A DNA stretch of 64,000 bases, taken from RHKX01 sp963820055 (lineage in GTDB: Bacteria > Actinomycetota > Thermoleophilia > Solirubrobacterales > 70-9). The stretch lies in assembly GCA_963820055.1 (NCBI GenBank), contig CAWFYJ010000002.1:62001-126000 (forward strand), given 5' to 3'. Under the pieces are notes generated by a model. That model was not told the origin of the DNA. It ran no database searches and saw nothing but the letters and a program-made list of their open reading frames with translations. Each line of letters opens with the position of its first letter. Position 1 is the stretch's first letter. This document shows positions 50,754-59,602 of the stretch, piece by piece. Both the position numbers and the translations under genes were made by a program.

Positions 50754-51941
50754 TCAGACTACCCGCGTGGAGCCGGGTGAACCGTCGGCGCCGATGACGA
50801 GCCTGGAGACCTCGACCGCCTCGCCGACGCCGCGGAGCGTGTGCTTCCCGGCCGGCTCCCAATCGAAGTCGCCGCTGGTGGCGAGGACGACCGCCCGGCT
50901 CGCGATCAGCTCGTCGCGGTCGGCGAGGGCGAGCAACCGTGCGGCGAGGTTGACGCTGCGCCCGAAGTAGTCGCCGTCGCGATATAGGGCAACGCCGTAA
51001 TGGATGCTCGCGTGGACGCCGATGTCGCACTCGGCTCGCATCCGCTCGATCAGCCGCTGCAGCGCCGCCACACCCTGCTTCGGGGTTGGGAACGAGAGCA
51101 TGTAGCCGTCGCCCATCGCCTTGACGACGATGCCGTTGTCGCCCAACTCCGCGGTGAGGGTCCTGGCGTACTGCTCGATCGCCGCCATCGCGACCTCGTC
51201 GCCCCGGTCCTCGGCATAGGCCGTGAAGTCCTTGAGATCGCAGAAGCCGAGCGTCACGTTGACCGCCCCCGGCAGTACTCCCGACTCGGCGTGACGTTCG
51301 GCTTCGCGCACGGCGGCCTGCGCGATCTCGAGCTCGATCCGCCTCCGATGGACGCCCAGAATCAATGGATCAGTCAGGGGGAGGAGGCTGCCGAACGCCT
51401 CGTGGATCGCCGGCAGCGCGGAAAGCGAGCCGGCGCTTGCGGCCCGAAGCGGTTCCTCGACCTCGTGCCGGAAAGCCTCGAACTCGACCTCGGCGACGCG
51501 GGCGAGCGTTTCGCCGTAGACGCGGGCCACCCGCAGGTAGACCTCGGGCGGCCAGATCCGGCGCAGTTCGCCGATCTGCCGCAGCGCTTCCCCCTCCTCA
51601 GGAGTGAAGTACGGCTCCTCCGGATCCGGTGCCCGGAGCCCGAAGCTGAGCGCCATCATCTGCGTCTCGGCGATCTGCAGGCCACCCTTTTCCTCGATGT
51701 CACGGGGTGAGACGGTGCGGCGACCGCGAGCCGGATCGAGTGCCGGATCGAAGATGGCGTCCTCGATCCGGCCCCGCGCGAACGCCTCGCGGATCGCGGT
51801 CGCGGAGACCCCGAGGCCGAGCAGCATCGCGATCGCCTCCTCGTCCTCGGGCGTCGCGCCGAGCTCGGCGCTCAGATCATCGGCACCGGGCTGCGGATCC
51901 TCTCCCCGATCACCGTCTGCTGGTGCCATCCCCACGATCAT
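50754..51941 (-). CDS. Class III adenylate/guanylate cyclase
   Basis: This 395-residue soluble cyclase has an N-terminal helical regulatory part (about 1-215). The catalytic domain shows VTLGFCDLKDFTAYAED (first metal Asp), GIVVKAMGDGYMLSF (adenine-specifying Lys and second Asp), HASIHYGVALYRDGDYFGRS and VNLAARLLALAD (transition-state Asn/Arg). A cNMP-binding protein sits 3 kb away in the hydrogenase operon, so it might supply that ligand; this is inference. Starts at 51941 and 51929 are both possible. Confidence 0.88.
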   Translation of the reverse strand: MIVGMAPADGDRGEDPQPGADDLSAELGATPEDEEAIAMLLGLGVSATAIREAFARGRIEDAIFDPALDPARGRRTVSPRDIEEKGGLQIAETQMMALSFGLRAPDPEEPYFTPEEGEALRQIGELRRIWPPEVYLRVARVYGETLARVAEVEFEAFRHEVEEPLRAASAGSLSALPAIHEAFGSLLPLTDPLILGVHRRRIELEIAQAAVREAERHAESGVLPGAVNVTLGFCDLKDFTAYAEDRGDEVAMAAIEQYARTLTAELGDNGIVVKAMGDGYMLSFPTPKQGVAALQRLIERMRAECDIGVHASIHYGVALYRDGDYFGRSVNLAARLLALADRDELIASRAVVLATSGDFDWEPAGKHTLRGVGEAVEVSRLVIGADGSPGSTRVV

Positions 51942-51975
51942 CGCGGGTCGGCGGACGGATGGCGAATCCTCGCCG

Positions 51976-52377
51976 TCAGTCCCCAGGCCAGAAGTTCTCG
52001 CCGGCGGACTCGCCGTCGCCGCCTTCGGGCTTCGGCCCGCCGACGGCGATCAGGTCCAGTCCCTCGGGGCCGCCCTCGAACGCGCGGCCGACCTCGGGGG
52101 CCACCCGGATCGCGTCCCACTGACGCAGCTCGAAGACCTCGTCGCCGACCTTCATCCGCCCAGAGCCGCCGACGACGACGTAGGCCTCCTCCTGAACGCG
52201 ATGCTTGTGACCGAAGGGTGCCCGGAAGCCGGGCTCGTAGCGAAAGAAGCTGACGCCGATCTGCTCGGCCTCGAGCGCGGAGCGGCCGAAGCGGGCCTCG
52301 ATCTTCCCCTCGCGCTCGCTGCCCTTCGACAGGTCGTCGACGTCTTCGCGAAGGTTGATCCTGGAGAAGTCGCTCAT
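51976..52377 (-). CDS. Cupin-domain protein
   Basis: This 133-residue single-domain cupin has metal ligands in PFGHKHRVQEEAYVVVGGSG (His, His, Glu) and a second conserved region ELRQWDAIRVAPEVGRAFEG, with the usual histidine replaced by Arg or Ala. It may bind a metal with an incomplete set or act as a sugar or small-molecule binder. It is divergent from the acylphosphatase-fusion gene across 33 bases. Confidence 0.82.
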   Translation of the reverse strand: MSDFSRINLREDVDDLSKGSEREGKIEARFGRSALEAEQIGVSFFRYEPGFRAPFGHKHRVQEEAYVVVGGSGRMKVGDEVFELRQWDAIRVAPEVGRAFEGGPEGLDLIAVGGPKPEGGDGESAGENFWPGD

Positions 52378-52410
52378 CGGCTCACCCTAACGCGGCGGTA
52401 GCCTCGGCCG

Positions 52411-53058
52411 ATGGCCAAGGCAGCCCGAGGGGAGGCATTCCGCGCCACCGTCGAGGGGACGGTTCGCGACGTCGGCTTTCGCGACGCCGCCGTCGCCCGC
52501 GCCGGCGAGCTCGGGGTGATGGGGTGGGTGCGCGCCCTCGACGACGGCTCGATCGGCGTCCACGCCGAGGGCGATGCCGAGGCGGTCGCGGCGTTCGAGC
52601 AGTTCCTCCGTGAGGGACCGCCCGGTGCCGAGGTCAAGGAGGTCGTCGTCGAGCCGGTCAAGCCCGAGGGCCACGAGCAGTTCGCGATCCGCGGCGTCGA
52701 TGCCGGCCGGTTCGTCGTCGCCGAGGCCGAGCGCGGGTACGAACTGCGCCTCGAGGTCGATGGAGCCGTCCGCGCCTGGGCCGTCCCGAAGGCGCCGTCG
52801 CTCGACCCGGCGGCGAAGCGGATGGCCATCGAGCTTGCGGCCCCCTCGGAAGACGACGCTGATGTCTGGGACGAGGGCGGCTATGAGCAGGGCGGCCGGG
52901 TCCGGTGGCCGGAGGCGATCGGCCGCGGCCACGCCGTCTTCGTCCTCCATGGATCGAAGCTTCGCGGCGGCTTCGCCCTGCAGCGGACGGGCGGACCGGG
53001 CAGCCCACGGTGGCTGCTCGTCAAGCGCCGCGACGAGGAGGCCCGGCCGGAGGGCTGA
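52411..53058 (+). CDS. Fusion of acylphosphatase-like and LigD 3'-phosphoesterase-like domains
   Basis: This is a 215-residue protein. Residues ~8-92 follow acylphosphatase: FRATVEGTVRDVGFRDAAVA, GVMGWVRALDDGSIGVHAEG; the Arg is kept (GFRD) but the catalytic Asn after GWVR is Ala. Residues ~100-212 follow the LigD phosphoesterase module: YELRLEVDGAVRAWAVPKAP, LDPAAKRMAIELAAP, HAVFVLHGSKLRGGFALQRT, WLLVKRRDEEA. The HxxRxHYD catalytic histidines are replaced (FVVAEAERGYELRL). Both halves look catalytically dead. I know no described protein of this layout. Confidence 0.8.
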   Translation: MAKAARGEAFRATVEGTVRDVGFRDAAVARAGELGVMGWVRALDDGSIGVHAEGDAEAVAAFEQFLREGPPGAEVKEVVVEPVKPEGHEQFAIRGVDAGRFVVAEAERGYELRLEVDGAVRAWAVPKAPSLDPAAKRMAIELAAPSEDDADVWDEGGYEQGGRVRWPEAIGRGHAVFVLHGSKLRGGFALQRTGGPGSPRWLLVKRRDEEARPEG

Positions 53059-53065
53059 ACGGGCG

Positions 53066-54031
53066 TCAGCCGCCGGCGCGCCGGATCGCGATCCCGGTGA
53101 GGATCTCGCGGACGACCCGGTCGGCGACCTGGGCGGTGATGTCGCGGGCGCCGATGTTCTCCGGGAGCACCTCGACGACGTCGGCGCCGATCAGCTCGAC
53201 CGAGGACGCGACGATGCGACAGGCACGCAGCAGATCGTGCGAAGCCATTCCGCCGGGCTCGGGCGTGCCGGTGCCCGGGGCGAAGGCGGGGTCGAGCACG
53301 TCGACGTCGACGCTGAGGAAAGCGGGCTCCGCTCCGACCGTCGCGACCGCGTCGGCGAGGACCGCGTCGATGCCGCGCTCGCGGACCTCGTGCATCGGGA
53401 AGGTGACGATGCCGCGCTCGCGCTGCCAGGCCCAGACCTCCTCGTCGTGGGTGTAGCCGCGGATGCCGATCTGCACGTAGCGGGTCGGATCGACGATCCC
53501 CGCCTCGACGAGCCGGAACATCGGCGTCCCGTGCGACAGCTCCGCGCCGAGGACGTCGGGCCAGGTGTCGGTGTGCGTGTCGAACTGGATCAGGCCGACG
53601 GGACCGCGCCCGGCCGCCGCCGCACGCACGTCGGGTTCGGCGATCGAGTGGTCGCCGCCGAGAACGATCGGGAGAGCCCCCGCCGCGACCACCGCGCCCA
53701 CGGTCTCCTCGATCGCGGCGTGGCTGCGCACCGGATCGCCCGGCGTCACCGCGGCGTCGCCGAAGTCGAGGACCTTCAGCGTCGACAGCGCGTCGACCCC
53801 GGCCTCGATGTGGGGGCCGGCGAGACTGCTCGCGGACCGGATCGCCCGCGGCCCGTATCGGGCGCCGGGACGCTCGGAGACGAGGTCGTCGGTCGGCGCT
53901 CCGACGATCGCGACGTCGACGCCGGCGAGCTCGGCCGGATTCTCGGTGTATGGGAGGCCCGAGTAGGTGAGCAGCCCCGCGTAGTCGGGCTTGTAGCCGT
54001 GTTCGGCCCAGCGGCGGAGCGGGTCGATCAC
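53066..54031 (-). CDS. Arginase/agmatinase-family hydrolase
   Basis: This 321-residue ureohydrolase has Mn-binding motifs LPIVLGGDHSIAEPD, LIQFDTHTDTWPD (DxHxD) and FLSVDVDVLDPAFAPGTGTPEPGG, all complete. It probably hydrolyses agmatine or a related guanidino compound to an amine and urea. Its stop lies 7 bases from the convergent fusion gene's stop. The substrate (agmatine, guanidinobutyrate or other) is not fixed by sequence. Confidence 0.9.
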   Translation of the reverse strand: MIDPLRRWAEHGYKPDYAGLLTYSGLPYTENPAELAGVDVAIVGAPTDDLVSERPGARYGPRAIRSASSLAGPHIEAGVDALSTLKVLDFGDAAVTPGDPVRSHAAIEETVGAVVAAGALPIVLGGDHSIAEPDVRAAAAGRGPVGLIQFDTHTDTWPDVLGAELSHGTPMFRLVEAGIVDPTRYVQIGIRGYTHDEEVWAWQRERGIVTFPMHEVRERGIDAVLADAVATVGAEPAFLSVDVDVLDPAFAPGTGTPEPGGMASHDLLRACRIVASSVELIGADVVEVLPENIGARDITAQVADRVVREILTGIAIRRAGG

Positions 54032-54072
54032 GGGCGGGGCGCAGGGCCGGGGCGGTTGCTCACCGCTCGAAC

Positions 54073-54357
54073 CTACCCCGGGTCGTCGCGCTTCGCCACG
54101 GTCCGCAGCCGGATCGGGCCCTTGGCACCGTCGAGGTCGACCGGCTCACCGCGCTGGGTCACCTCGATCCGTCCCTCGCCGACGAGCTCGCCGGCCGCGT
54201 CCCTCACGATGTCCATGAGCGGCCGGAAGCCGTCGTCGCCTCCGAGCGCGCGGGCGGCGTCGGACGGGCAGATCGTCTTGCCGGCGTCGCGCTCCGCGAG
54301 GAGGTCGAGGATCGCCTTGCGGGCGTCGGCCGCGTGCACCGGCTCCCGGCCCGTCAT
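54073..54357 (-). CDS. DUF3253 protein
   Basis: This 94-residue protein reads DARKAILDLLAERDAGKTIC, SDAARALGGDDGFRPLMDIV and GRIEVTQRGEPVDLDGAKGP: a winged-helix-like small domain of the DUF3253 family. Coupled to uvsE by an ATGA overlap (54354-54357), it is likely co-expressed with UV repair; its function is unknown. Confidence 0.83.
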   Translation of the reverse strand: MTGREPVHAADARKAILDLLAERDAGKTICPSDAARALGGDDGFRPLMDIVRDAAGELVGEGRIEVTQRGEPVDLDGAKGPIRLRTVAKRDDPG

Positions 54358-55334
54358 GACCTCGACCCGCCCGGCTCGATCCGGCCGTTGCGCCAGACGA
54401 AGCCGCGATCGCCGAGCTGCTCGCGGAGTCGCAGCAGGGCGAGATCCTTGACCTTCGCCTCGAGCATGATGTCGAAGTCCCGGCCGGCGGCCGGACCGCG
54501 CAGGAAGTCCTCGAACCCGATCGGATCGATCAGGTCGGCGTGGGCACGGAGCGGCGGCAGAACCGGGCGTCGCTCGACGCGTCGCCCCTTCTTCGTCTTC
54601 CGCTCCTCGACCGCGGTTCGCGGCGACGAGTAGTGGATCTTCGGGACCTGACCGTTGGGCCAGGTCGCGAGCGCCTGATCGAGTGCCTCGGCGACGGGGA
54701 TCCGATCCGGGTCGTAACAGCGGTGATGGAGGATGTCCCAGACGACGCGGAGGTCGGTGCGCTCGGAGACCCCGAGGACATCGGAGAGCCCGAACCGGCC
54801 GTCGTCGTTCTCGATCACCAGTCGCGAGCGGGCGACCTCGCCGAGCCCCTCGAAGCCGGCCACGAAACGATCGATCGCCGCCCGCTTGTCGTCGCCGACC
54901 CCGCCGACGTGGAGCACGACCACCGCTTCCGGCCCGAGCCCCATCGCCTCCAGCACCGACGCCTGCAGCTCGACGTCGAGCGCCGCGGCGGCGCGGACCC
55001 CCTCGTCCTCCGAGTTCAGGACCGCGTACTGACCGGGGTGGAACGAGAGGCGCAGGTCGGCAGCTTGCGCCCGCTCGCCGAGCGCCGCAAGCTCCGCCGA
55101 GCATTCCTCAACCTGGCCGTGGAAAGTCTCCATCTGGGGATGGCTGCCGTAGGGGACGAGGCCCGATGCCATCCGGTACATCCGCACGTCGTTGGCCTCC
55201 AGGTAATCGAATATCGCCCGAAGGCGCTCCAGCGAGACGCTCAGGTGCGGCCCGGACTGCCAGCGCCGGGTGTCGTGGGAGGGGAGGCCGCCGTCCGCAA
55301 GGACCTTGACCGCGAAGCCGAGTCGGTGGGACAC
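54354..55334 (-). CDS. uvsE: UV DNA damage endonuclease
   Basis: This 326-residue UVDE-family TIM-barrel nuclease nicks DNA 5' of UV photoproducts. Motifs: RLGFAVKVLADGG, VRMYRMASGLVPYGSHP, RLSFHPGQYAVLNS, VVVLHVGGVGDDK, RLVIENDDGRFGLSDVLG, VVWDILHHRCYDP and IHYSSPRTAVEE, with metal-binding His, Glu and Asp in place. It starts at GTG 55334. It is co-transcribed with DUF3253. Confidence 0.93.
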   Translation of the reverse strand: MSHRLGFAVKVLADGGLPSHDTRRWQSGPHLSVSLERLRAIFDYLEANDVRMYRMASGLVPYGSHPQMETFHGQVEECSAELAALGERAQAADLRLSFHPGQYAVLNSEDEGVRAAAALDVELQASVLEAMGLGPEAVVVLHVGGVGDDKRAAIDRFVAGFEGLGEVARSRLVIENDDGRFGLSDVLGVSERTDLRVVWDILHHRCYDPDRIPVAEALDQALATWPNGQVPKIHYSSPRTAVEERKTKKGRRVERRPVLPPLRAHADLIDPIGFEDFLRGPAAGRDFDIMLEAKVKDLALLRLREQLGDRGFVWRNGRIEPGGSRS

Positions 55335-55459
55335 GTCCTCCGCCTACCCGCGAGGCCCTGGCGGTACGCGTGACGCCGCGGCACCTCGGGGACTCAGGCA
55401 ACGTGAGACGGACGTCGGCGTAGGATGGCCGCCCGCCCGCGACGAGAGAGGACACGCCC

Positions 55460-55972
55460 ATGGGCCTGCTGCGAAACCGCGACGACGTGCCGGAGGGCCG
55501 GCGCTTTCAGATGCACGAGAAGCTGGTCGCGATCGGCGACGACTCGTGGATCGAGGACGACGGGGGCGAGAAGGTGTTCAAGGTCAACGGCAAGGCGCTG
55601 CGGGCCCGCAACACGTTCGTCCTCGAGGACACCTCCGGCAACGAGGTCGCGAAGATCCGGGAGAAGAAGCTCAGTGTCCGCGACAAGATGAAGGTCGAGC
55701 GCGACGGCGACACTCTCGCCACCGTCCACAAGGCGCTCGTCGGCATCCGCGACCGTTTCGCGATCGAGGTTGAGAACGGCGACGACCTGAAGGCGCACGG
55801 CAACGTGCTTCAGCACGAGTACGAGATCGAGCGCGACGGCGACACGATCGCGACGGTGTCGAAGAAGTGGTTCCGGGTCCGCGAGACCTACGGCGTCGAG
55901 ATCGCCGCGGGCGAGGACGAGGCCCTGATCCTGGCCCTCACGGTCGCGATCGACGACATGGCCCGCGACTGA
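55460..55972 (+). CDS. LURP-one-related (scramblase-fold) protein
   Basis: This is a 170-residue beta-barrel protein of the LURP-one-related/tubby-like fold: FQMHEKLVAIGDDSWIEDDG, KVFKVNGKALRARNTFVLED, EVAKIREKKLSVRDKMKVER and GNVLQHEYEIERDGDTIATV. Bacterial members have no established role; membrane association is suspected. A good Shine-Dalgarno (GAGAGGAC) precedes the ATG. Confidence 0.88.
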   Translation: MGLLRNRDDVPEGRRFQMHEKLVAIGDDSWIEDDGGEKVFKVNGKALRARNTFVLEDTSGNEVAKIREKKLSVRDKMKVERDGDTLATVHKALVGIRDRFAIEVENGDDLKAHGNVLQHEYEIERDGDTIATVSKKWFRVRETYGVEIAAGEDEALILALTVAIDDMARD

Positions 55973-56025
55973 CTCGGGCCCATAGAACTGCGGAAATCGT
56001 CCCGCGTCCGAGTATCTTTCGGTGG

Positions 56026-57531
56026 ATGAATGCTTCTCGGAAGCGAGGTCCGCGGTTGCTTCAGCCGATCGGAATCGTCGTTGTCGCGGCCTGTCTCGCC
56101 TGTGCGCTGCTCGTACCTTCTGCTGATGCCGCAAGGCTCCACGCGGATGACCTGAAGCTGACCACGGCGCCCGAACTATTTCCCGCCTTCGATCCCGCCG
56201 TAAGCCGATACGTCACGAGGTGTGAGGGCGCGCGGACGCGTACAGAAGTCGTCGCCCGGCACGGCACCAGGGTCCGGATCGACGACGACAAGTCGCGACG
56301 GGGCATGTTCCACGCCGGCGTTCGCCTCGATCCTGGGTCCGCAATGGTGATTCATGCCCGCAACGGCAGCGCCCATGGCCGGTATGTCATCCGCTGCCTC
56401 CCGCAGGACTTCCCGGCATACACCTTCGAGCGCCGCGGCGGCCCGGTGCCGAAGTGGGAACTGATGGGGCTCGCCGGCTATGCGGTGATCTTCGACCGCA
56501 ACGGAGTGCCGGCATGGTGGCTGCGGGTGCCGCGCAGTCTCAACGACGCGAAGCTCCTGCCGAATGGCAACTTGTCGTGGTGGACGAACGGGACGGTCGG
56601 CCCATACGGGACCGACCCAGAAGCCGCTTACGTGGAGGTGGGTCTGAATGGCAAGGTCAAAGACGAGATCCGAGCGGTCGGTCTCAACACGGACCTGCAT
56701 GACATGCAGAGGCTTCCCAACGGGAACTCCCTCGTCATGGCCTACGAGGGTCGCGCGCCCGTCGACCTGAGTCCGTATGGGCACGAGTCGGACGCAGCAG
56801 TGTTTGACCCGGTAATCCAGGAGGTCGATCCCAAGGGCGAGGTCAAGTGGTCATGGCGCAGCGCGGAGCACATCGGCCTCGACGAAACCGGACGCTGGTG
56901 GCCGGTGCTCAAGGGACCCTTCTACGACATCCTCCACATCAACTCCGTCGACAAGACGGGCGACTCGCTGACGGTTTCCTTCCGGCACGCCGATGCCGTG
57001 TACAACATTGACCGCGCGACCGGTGAAATCAACTGGAAGCTCGGCGGCACGCAAACGCCCGAGAGCCTCGAGGTCAAGAACGACCCCTACGGGGACTATC
57101 CCCTCGGTGGCCAGCATGATGCGCGGCTCGACAAGAACGGATACCTCACGGTTTACGACGACGAGACCGACCCTGCCTGTGGTGGTCGCCCTCCCGGTCC
57201 GAGTTGCATCCGCGCCCCGCGGGCGGTGGAGTACAAGATCAACGAAAAGGCTGGCGTCGCCACCCTTGTTCAAGCGCTGAGCGATCCGGAGGTCACGACT
57301 ACGTGGTGCTGCGGAGGTGCCCGCAAGACCCGCAGCCGTGGCTGGATCGTCGCCTGGGGGGGAAACACCAAGGCCACTGGCTTCGCTCCGGACGGGACGA
57401 TCACCCAGCGCTACGACTTTTCGGCCGGGCTGGCGGACGGCCAGGCCATCTATCGGATCGTGCCGCTCAGCAAGCGAGACTTCACGGCCGGCAAGCTGTA
57501 TCGCGCGATGGATCAGATGTATCCGAGGTGA
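56026..57531 (+). CDS. Secreted arylsulfotransferase (ASST) family protein
   Basis: This 501-residue protein has a signal peptide (IGIVVVAACLACALLVPSADA). The beta-propeller ASST domain shows GYAVIFDRNGVPAWWLRVPR, KLLPNGNLSWWTNG, DLHDMQRLPNGNSLVMAYEG, VDPKGEVKWSWRSAEHIGLD, DILHINSVDKTGDSLTVSFR, VYNIDRATGEINWKLGGTQT and GQHDARLDKNGYLTVYDD. Catalytic-type histidines in DLHDM, DILHIN and GQHDA are present. It may transfer sulfate between phenols, or be a non-catalytic propeller. Its 3' end overlaps the convergent RibD_C gene by 50 bases. Confidence 0.88.
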   Translation: MNASRKRGPRLLQPIGIVVVAACLACALLVPSADAARLHADDLKLTTAPELFPAFDPAVSRYVTRCEGARTRTEVVARHGTRVRIDDDKSRRGMFHAGVRLDPGSAMVIHARNGSAHGRYVIRCLPQDFPAYTFERRGGPVPKWELMGLAGYAVIFDRNGVPAWWLRVPRSLNDAKLLPNGNLSWWTNGTVGPYGTDPEAAYVEVGLNGKVKDEIRAVGLNTDLHDMQRLPNGNSLVMAYEGRAPVDLSPYGHESDAAVFDPVIQEVDPKGEVKWSWRSAEHIGLDETGRWWPVLKGPFYDILHINSVDKTGDSLTVSFRHADAVYNIDRATGEINWKLGGTQTPESLEVKNDPYGDYPLGGQHDARLDKNGYLTVYDDETDPACGGRPPGPSCIRAPRAVEYKINEKAGVATLVQALSDPEVTTTWCCGGARKTRSRGWIVAWGGNTKATGFAPDGTITQRYDFSAGLADGQAIYRIVPLSKRDFTAGKLYRAMDQMYPR

Positions 57532-58102
57532 CGGCGCCGGCGCGGCGGTAGCACTCGTAGATCACCTCGGATTTGAACACCCTGGTCTCGACCAGCTCCA
57601 GCGACACGGCCTCGGCGACCGGCGGCAGATAAGGGGTGCCGCCGCCGACGACGATCGGGCAGCGGAACATGCGCAGCTCGTCGACGAGCCCGAGCTCGAA
57701 GGCCTCCGATGCCAGACCGGCACCGCCGATCTCGACAGCCCGGCCGGTCGCGCCGAGCGTCCCGGCGATCTCGTCGGCCAGCGATCCCTCGGCTAGCCGG
57801 GCGTTGCCCTCGACGCTCTCGAGCGTGCGGCTGAAGACGACCTTCGGGATCGCCGACCAGGCGTCGGCGAACTCCGCCCTCAGCCCGTCCTCGCGCATCG
57901 CCGGATCCGTCTCCCAGGGCAGCATCGTCTCGTAGAGCTTGCGGCCGCAGATGCAGGCGCCGAGCTCGCTGACCCGCTCGAGGTGGAACCGGAACAGCTC
58001 GTCGCTCGGGATCGACCAGTCGAACCCGCCGGTGCGGTCGGCGATGAAGCCGTCCACCGAGACGCTCATCGAGAAGATCAGCACCGGACCGCGCTCAGCC
58101 AT
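57482..58102 (-). CDS. RibD_C/dihydrofolate-reductase-like protein (copy 1)
   Basis: This 206-residue protein has IFSMSVSVDGFIADRTGGFD, GACICGRKLYETMLPWETDP, PKVVFSRTLESVEGNARL, VEIGGAGLASEAFELGLVDE and RMFRCPIVVGGGTPYLPP, the RibD C-terminal-like reductase pattern. About 18 residues extend past the usual end (YECYRRAG). It overlaps the MBL gene by 8 bases. It may use NADPH or F420; the substrate is unknown. Confidence 0.88.
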   Translation of the reverse strand: MAERGPVLIFSMSVSVDGFIADRTGGFDWSIPSDELFRFHLERVSELGACICGRKLYETMLPWETDPAMREDGLRAEFADAWSAIPKVVFSRTLESVEGNARLAEGSLADEIAGTLGATGRAVEIGGAGLASEAFELGLVDELRMFRCPIVVGGGTPYLPPVAEAVSLELVETRVFKSEVIYECYRRAGAVTSDTSDPSRDTACRP

Positions 58103-58883
58103 CAAGATCACCGACCTGCTCGACGTTCGACTGATGGGGGCCAGACATCCAGTCCACGTCCATCCGCGGGTCGTCCGGTTCCTCGCCTCGCCGCAGCGCG
58201 TCGACATAGGCGCGGTCGGCGGTGAAGCGGGCGGCAACCTCCGGCCCTTCGGCCACGGACCCGTGGCCGGGGATCGCGACGTCGACGCGATCGATCACCG
58301 CACCGAGCAGGTCGAATGCCGTCTCGTAGGCGCCGACCTGATCGTCCTGGAACGAGTCGAAGAGTGGGATCAGGACGTCGGAGAGCATGTCGCCGGCGAT
58401 CAGGACGCCACGATCGGGAAGCAGGATCGCCGCATGGCCGATCGAGTGGGCCCTGTGTTCGATGATCTCGCCCGGCACCGGTCCGCCGTCCGCGGGCAGC
58501 GGGGTGACGAGCGCGATCAGGTCGAGGGGGACGTCGACCCAGCCGTCCTCCTCCGGCCCCTCGAGCTGCTGCTCCCTGGTTTCGGCGGCGAACTCGGCGC
58601 CGGCGGCCGTGGCGTAGCGGGGCACGTCGCCGAACCGGGAGTGCCAGAGCAGGTGGTCGGTGTGGGGATGGGTGGAGAACCCGGCGACGACCGGAATGCC
58701 GAGCCGGTCGATGTCGTCGGCGAGCGCGCTCATCTCGGCGCCGTGGATGCCGGGATCGATCACGATCAGCCCGTCGTCCCCGCGCACCACGATCGAGTTG
58801 GTCCAGACCCATTCGCTCTGCCGCACCCAGACGCCGTCGGCCACCTCGGTCAGCGTCTGTTCACTCTCGTCCACCTTGGCCAT
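58095..58883 (-). CDS. MBL-fold metallo-hydrolase
   Basis: This 262-residue protein has the metallo-beta-lactamase metal site in VVAGFSTHPHTDHLLWHSRF (HxHxDH), IEHRAHSIGHAAILLPDRGV (third histidine), LIAGDMLSD (Asp) and VAIPGHGSVAEG (last histidine). It probably hydrolyses an ester or thioester-like substrate. It is coupled to the RibD_C gene downstream. Confidence 0.9.
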   Translation of the reverse strand: MAKVDESEQTLTEVADGVWVRQSEWVWTNSIVVRGDDGLIVIDPGIHGAEMSALADDIDRLGIPVVAGFSTHPHTDHLLWHSRFGDVPRYATAAGAEFAAETREQQLEGPEEDGWVDVPLDLIALVTPLPADGGPVPGEIIEHRAHSIGHAAILLPDRGVLIAGDMLSDVLIPLFDSFQDDQVGAYETAFDLLGAVIDRVDVAIPGHGSVAEGPEVAARFTADRAYVDALRRGEEPDDPRMDVDWMSGPHQSNVEQVGDLDG

Positions 58884-58988
58884 CTTCGCTCCGTTTCGGT
58901 TGGTTCGAGTCTGAGACCGCGGCGGCGCGGCGAAATCATCGGCGTCCTAGGGTTCGTGCCCGAGTCGTGACCAACAGGGAGGGTGTCA

Positions 58989-59594
58989 ATGCAGGAGACC
59001 ACGTGTCACATGTCGATCTCGCTCGACGGCTTCGTCGCCGGGCCGGACCAGAGCCGCGACGACCCGCTCGGCAGGCGCGGCATGGAGCTGCACGCCTGGC
59101 ACCTCGGCGACGAGCGCGCCAACGACGCCGACGAAACGGCGGCCGGCTGGCTGATGCGCCCCCGCGGCGCCTACGTGATGGGCCGCAACATGTTCGGCCC
59201 GATCCGCGGCGAGTGGGAGGAGGACTGGCGCGGCTGGTGGGGACCCGAGCCGCCCTACCACGCGCCCGTATTCGTGCTCACCCATCACGCCCGCGAGCCG
59301 ATCGAGATGGAGGGCGGGACGAGCTTTCACTTCGTCACCGGGGGGTTCGACGACGCCTACTCCCAGGCGCTCGAGACGGCCGGCGACGACGGCGTCGACA
59401 TCGCCGGCGGCGCCTCGACCGTGCGGCAGGCGCTGATCGCCGGGGTCGTCGACGAGCTGACCCTCGACGTCGCCCCGGTCCTGCTCGGGTCGGGCGAGCG
59501 GATCTTCGACGGCGTCGAGTCGCTCGGCATGGAGCCGGCGGAGGTCCTGCACTCGCCGCTCGCGACGCACATCCGGTACCGCCGGGCCGGCTAG
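58989..59594 (+). CDS. RibD_C/dihydrofolate-reductase-like protein (copy 2)
   Basis: This 201-residue protein (GTG 58983 would add two residues) has CHMSISLDGFVAGPDQSRDD, AYVMGRNMFGPIRGEWEED, PVFVLTHHAREPIEMEGG, VDIAGGASTVRQALIAGVVD and TLDVAPVLLGSGERIFDGV, the usual actinobacterial dihydrofolate-reductase-family layout. It is convergent with a third, broken member of the same family. Confidence 0.88.
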   Translation: MQETTCHMSISLDGFVAGPDQSRDDPLGRRGMELHAWHLGDERANDADETAAGWLMRPRGAYVMGRNMFGPIRGEWEEDWRGWWGPEPPYHAPVFVLTHHAREPIEMEGGTSFHFVTGGFDDAYSQALETAGDDGVDIAGGASTVRQALIAGVVDELTLDVAPVLLGSGERIFDGVESLGMEPAEVLHSPLATHIRYRRAG

Positions 59595-59602
59595 ATAGAG
59601 GC

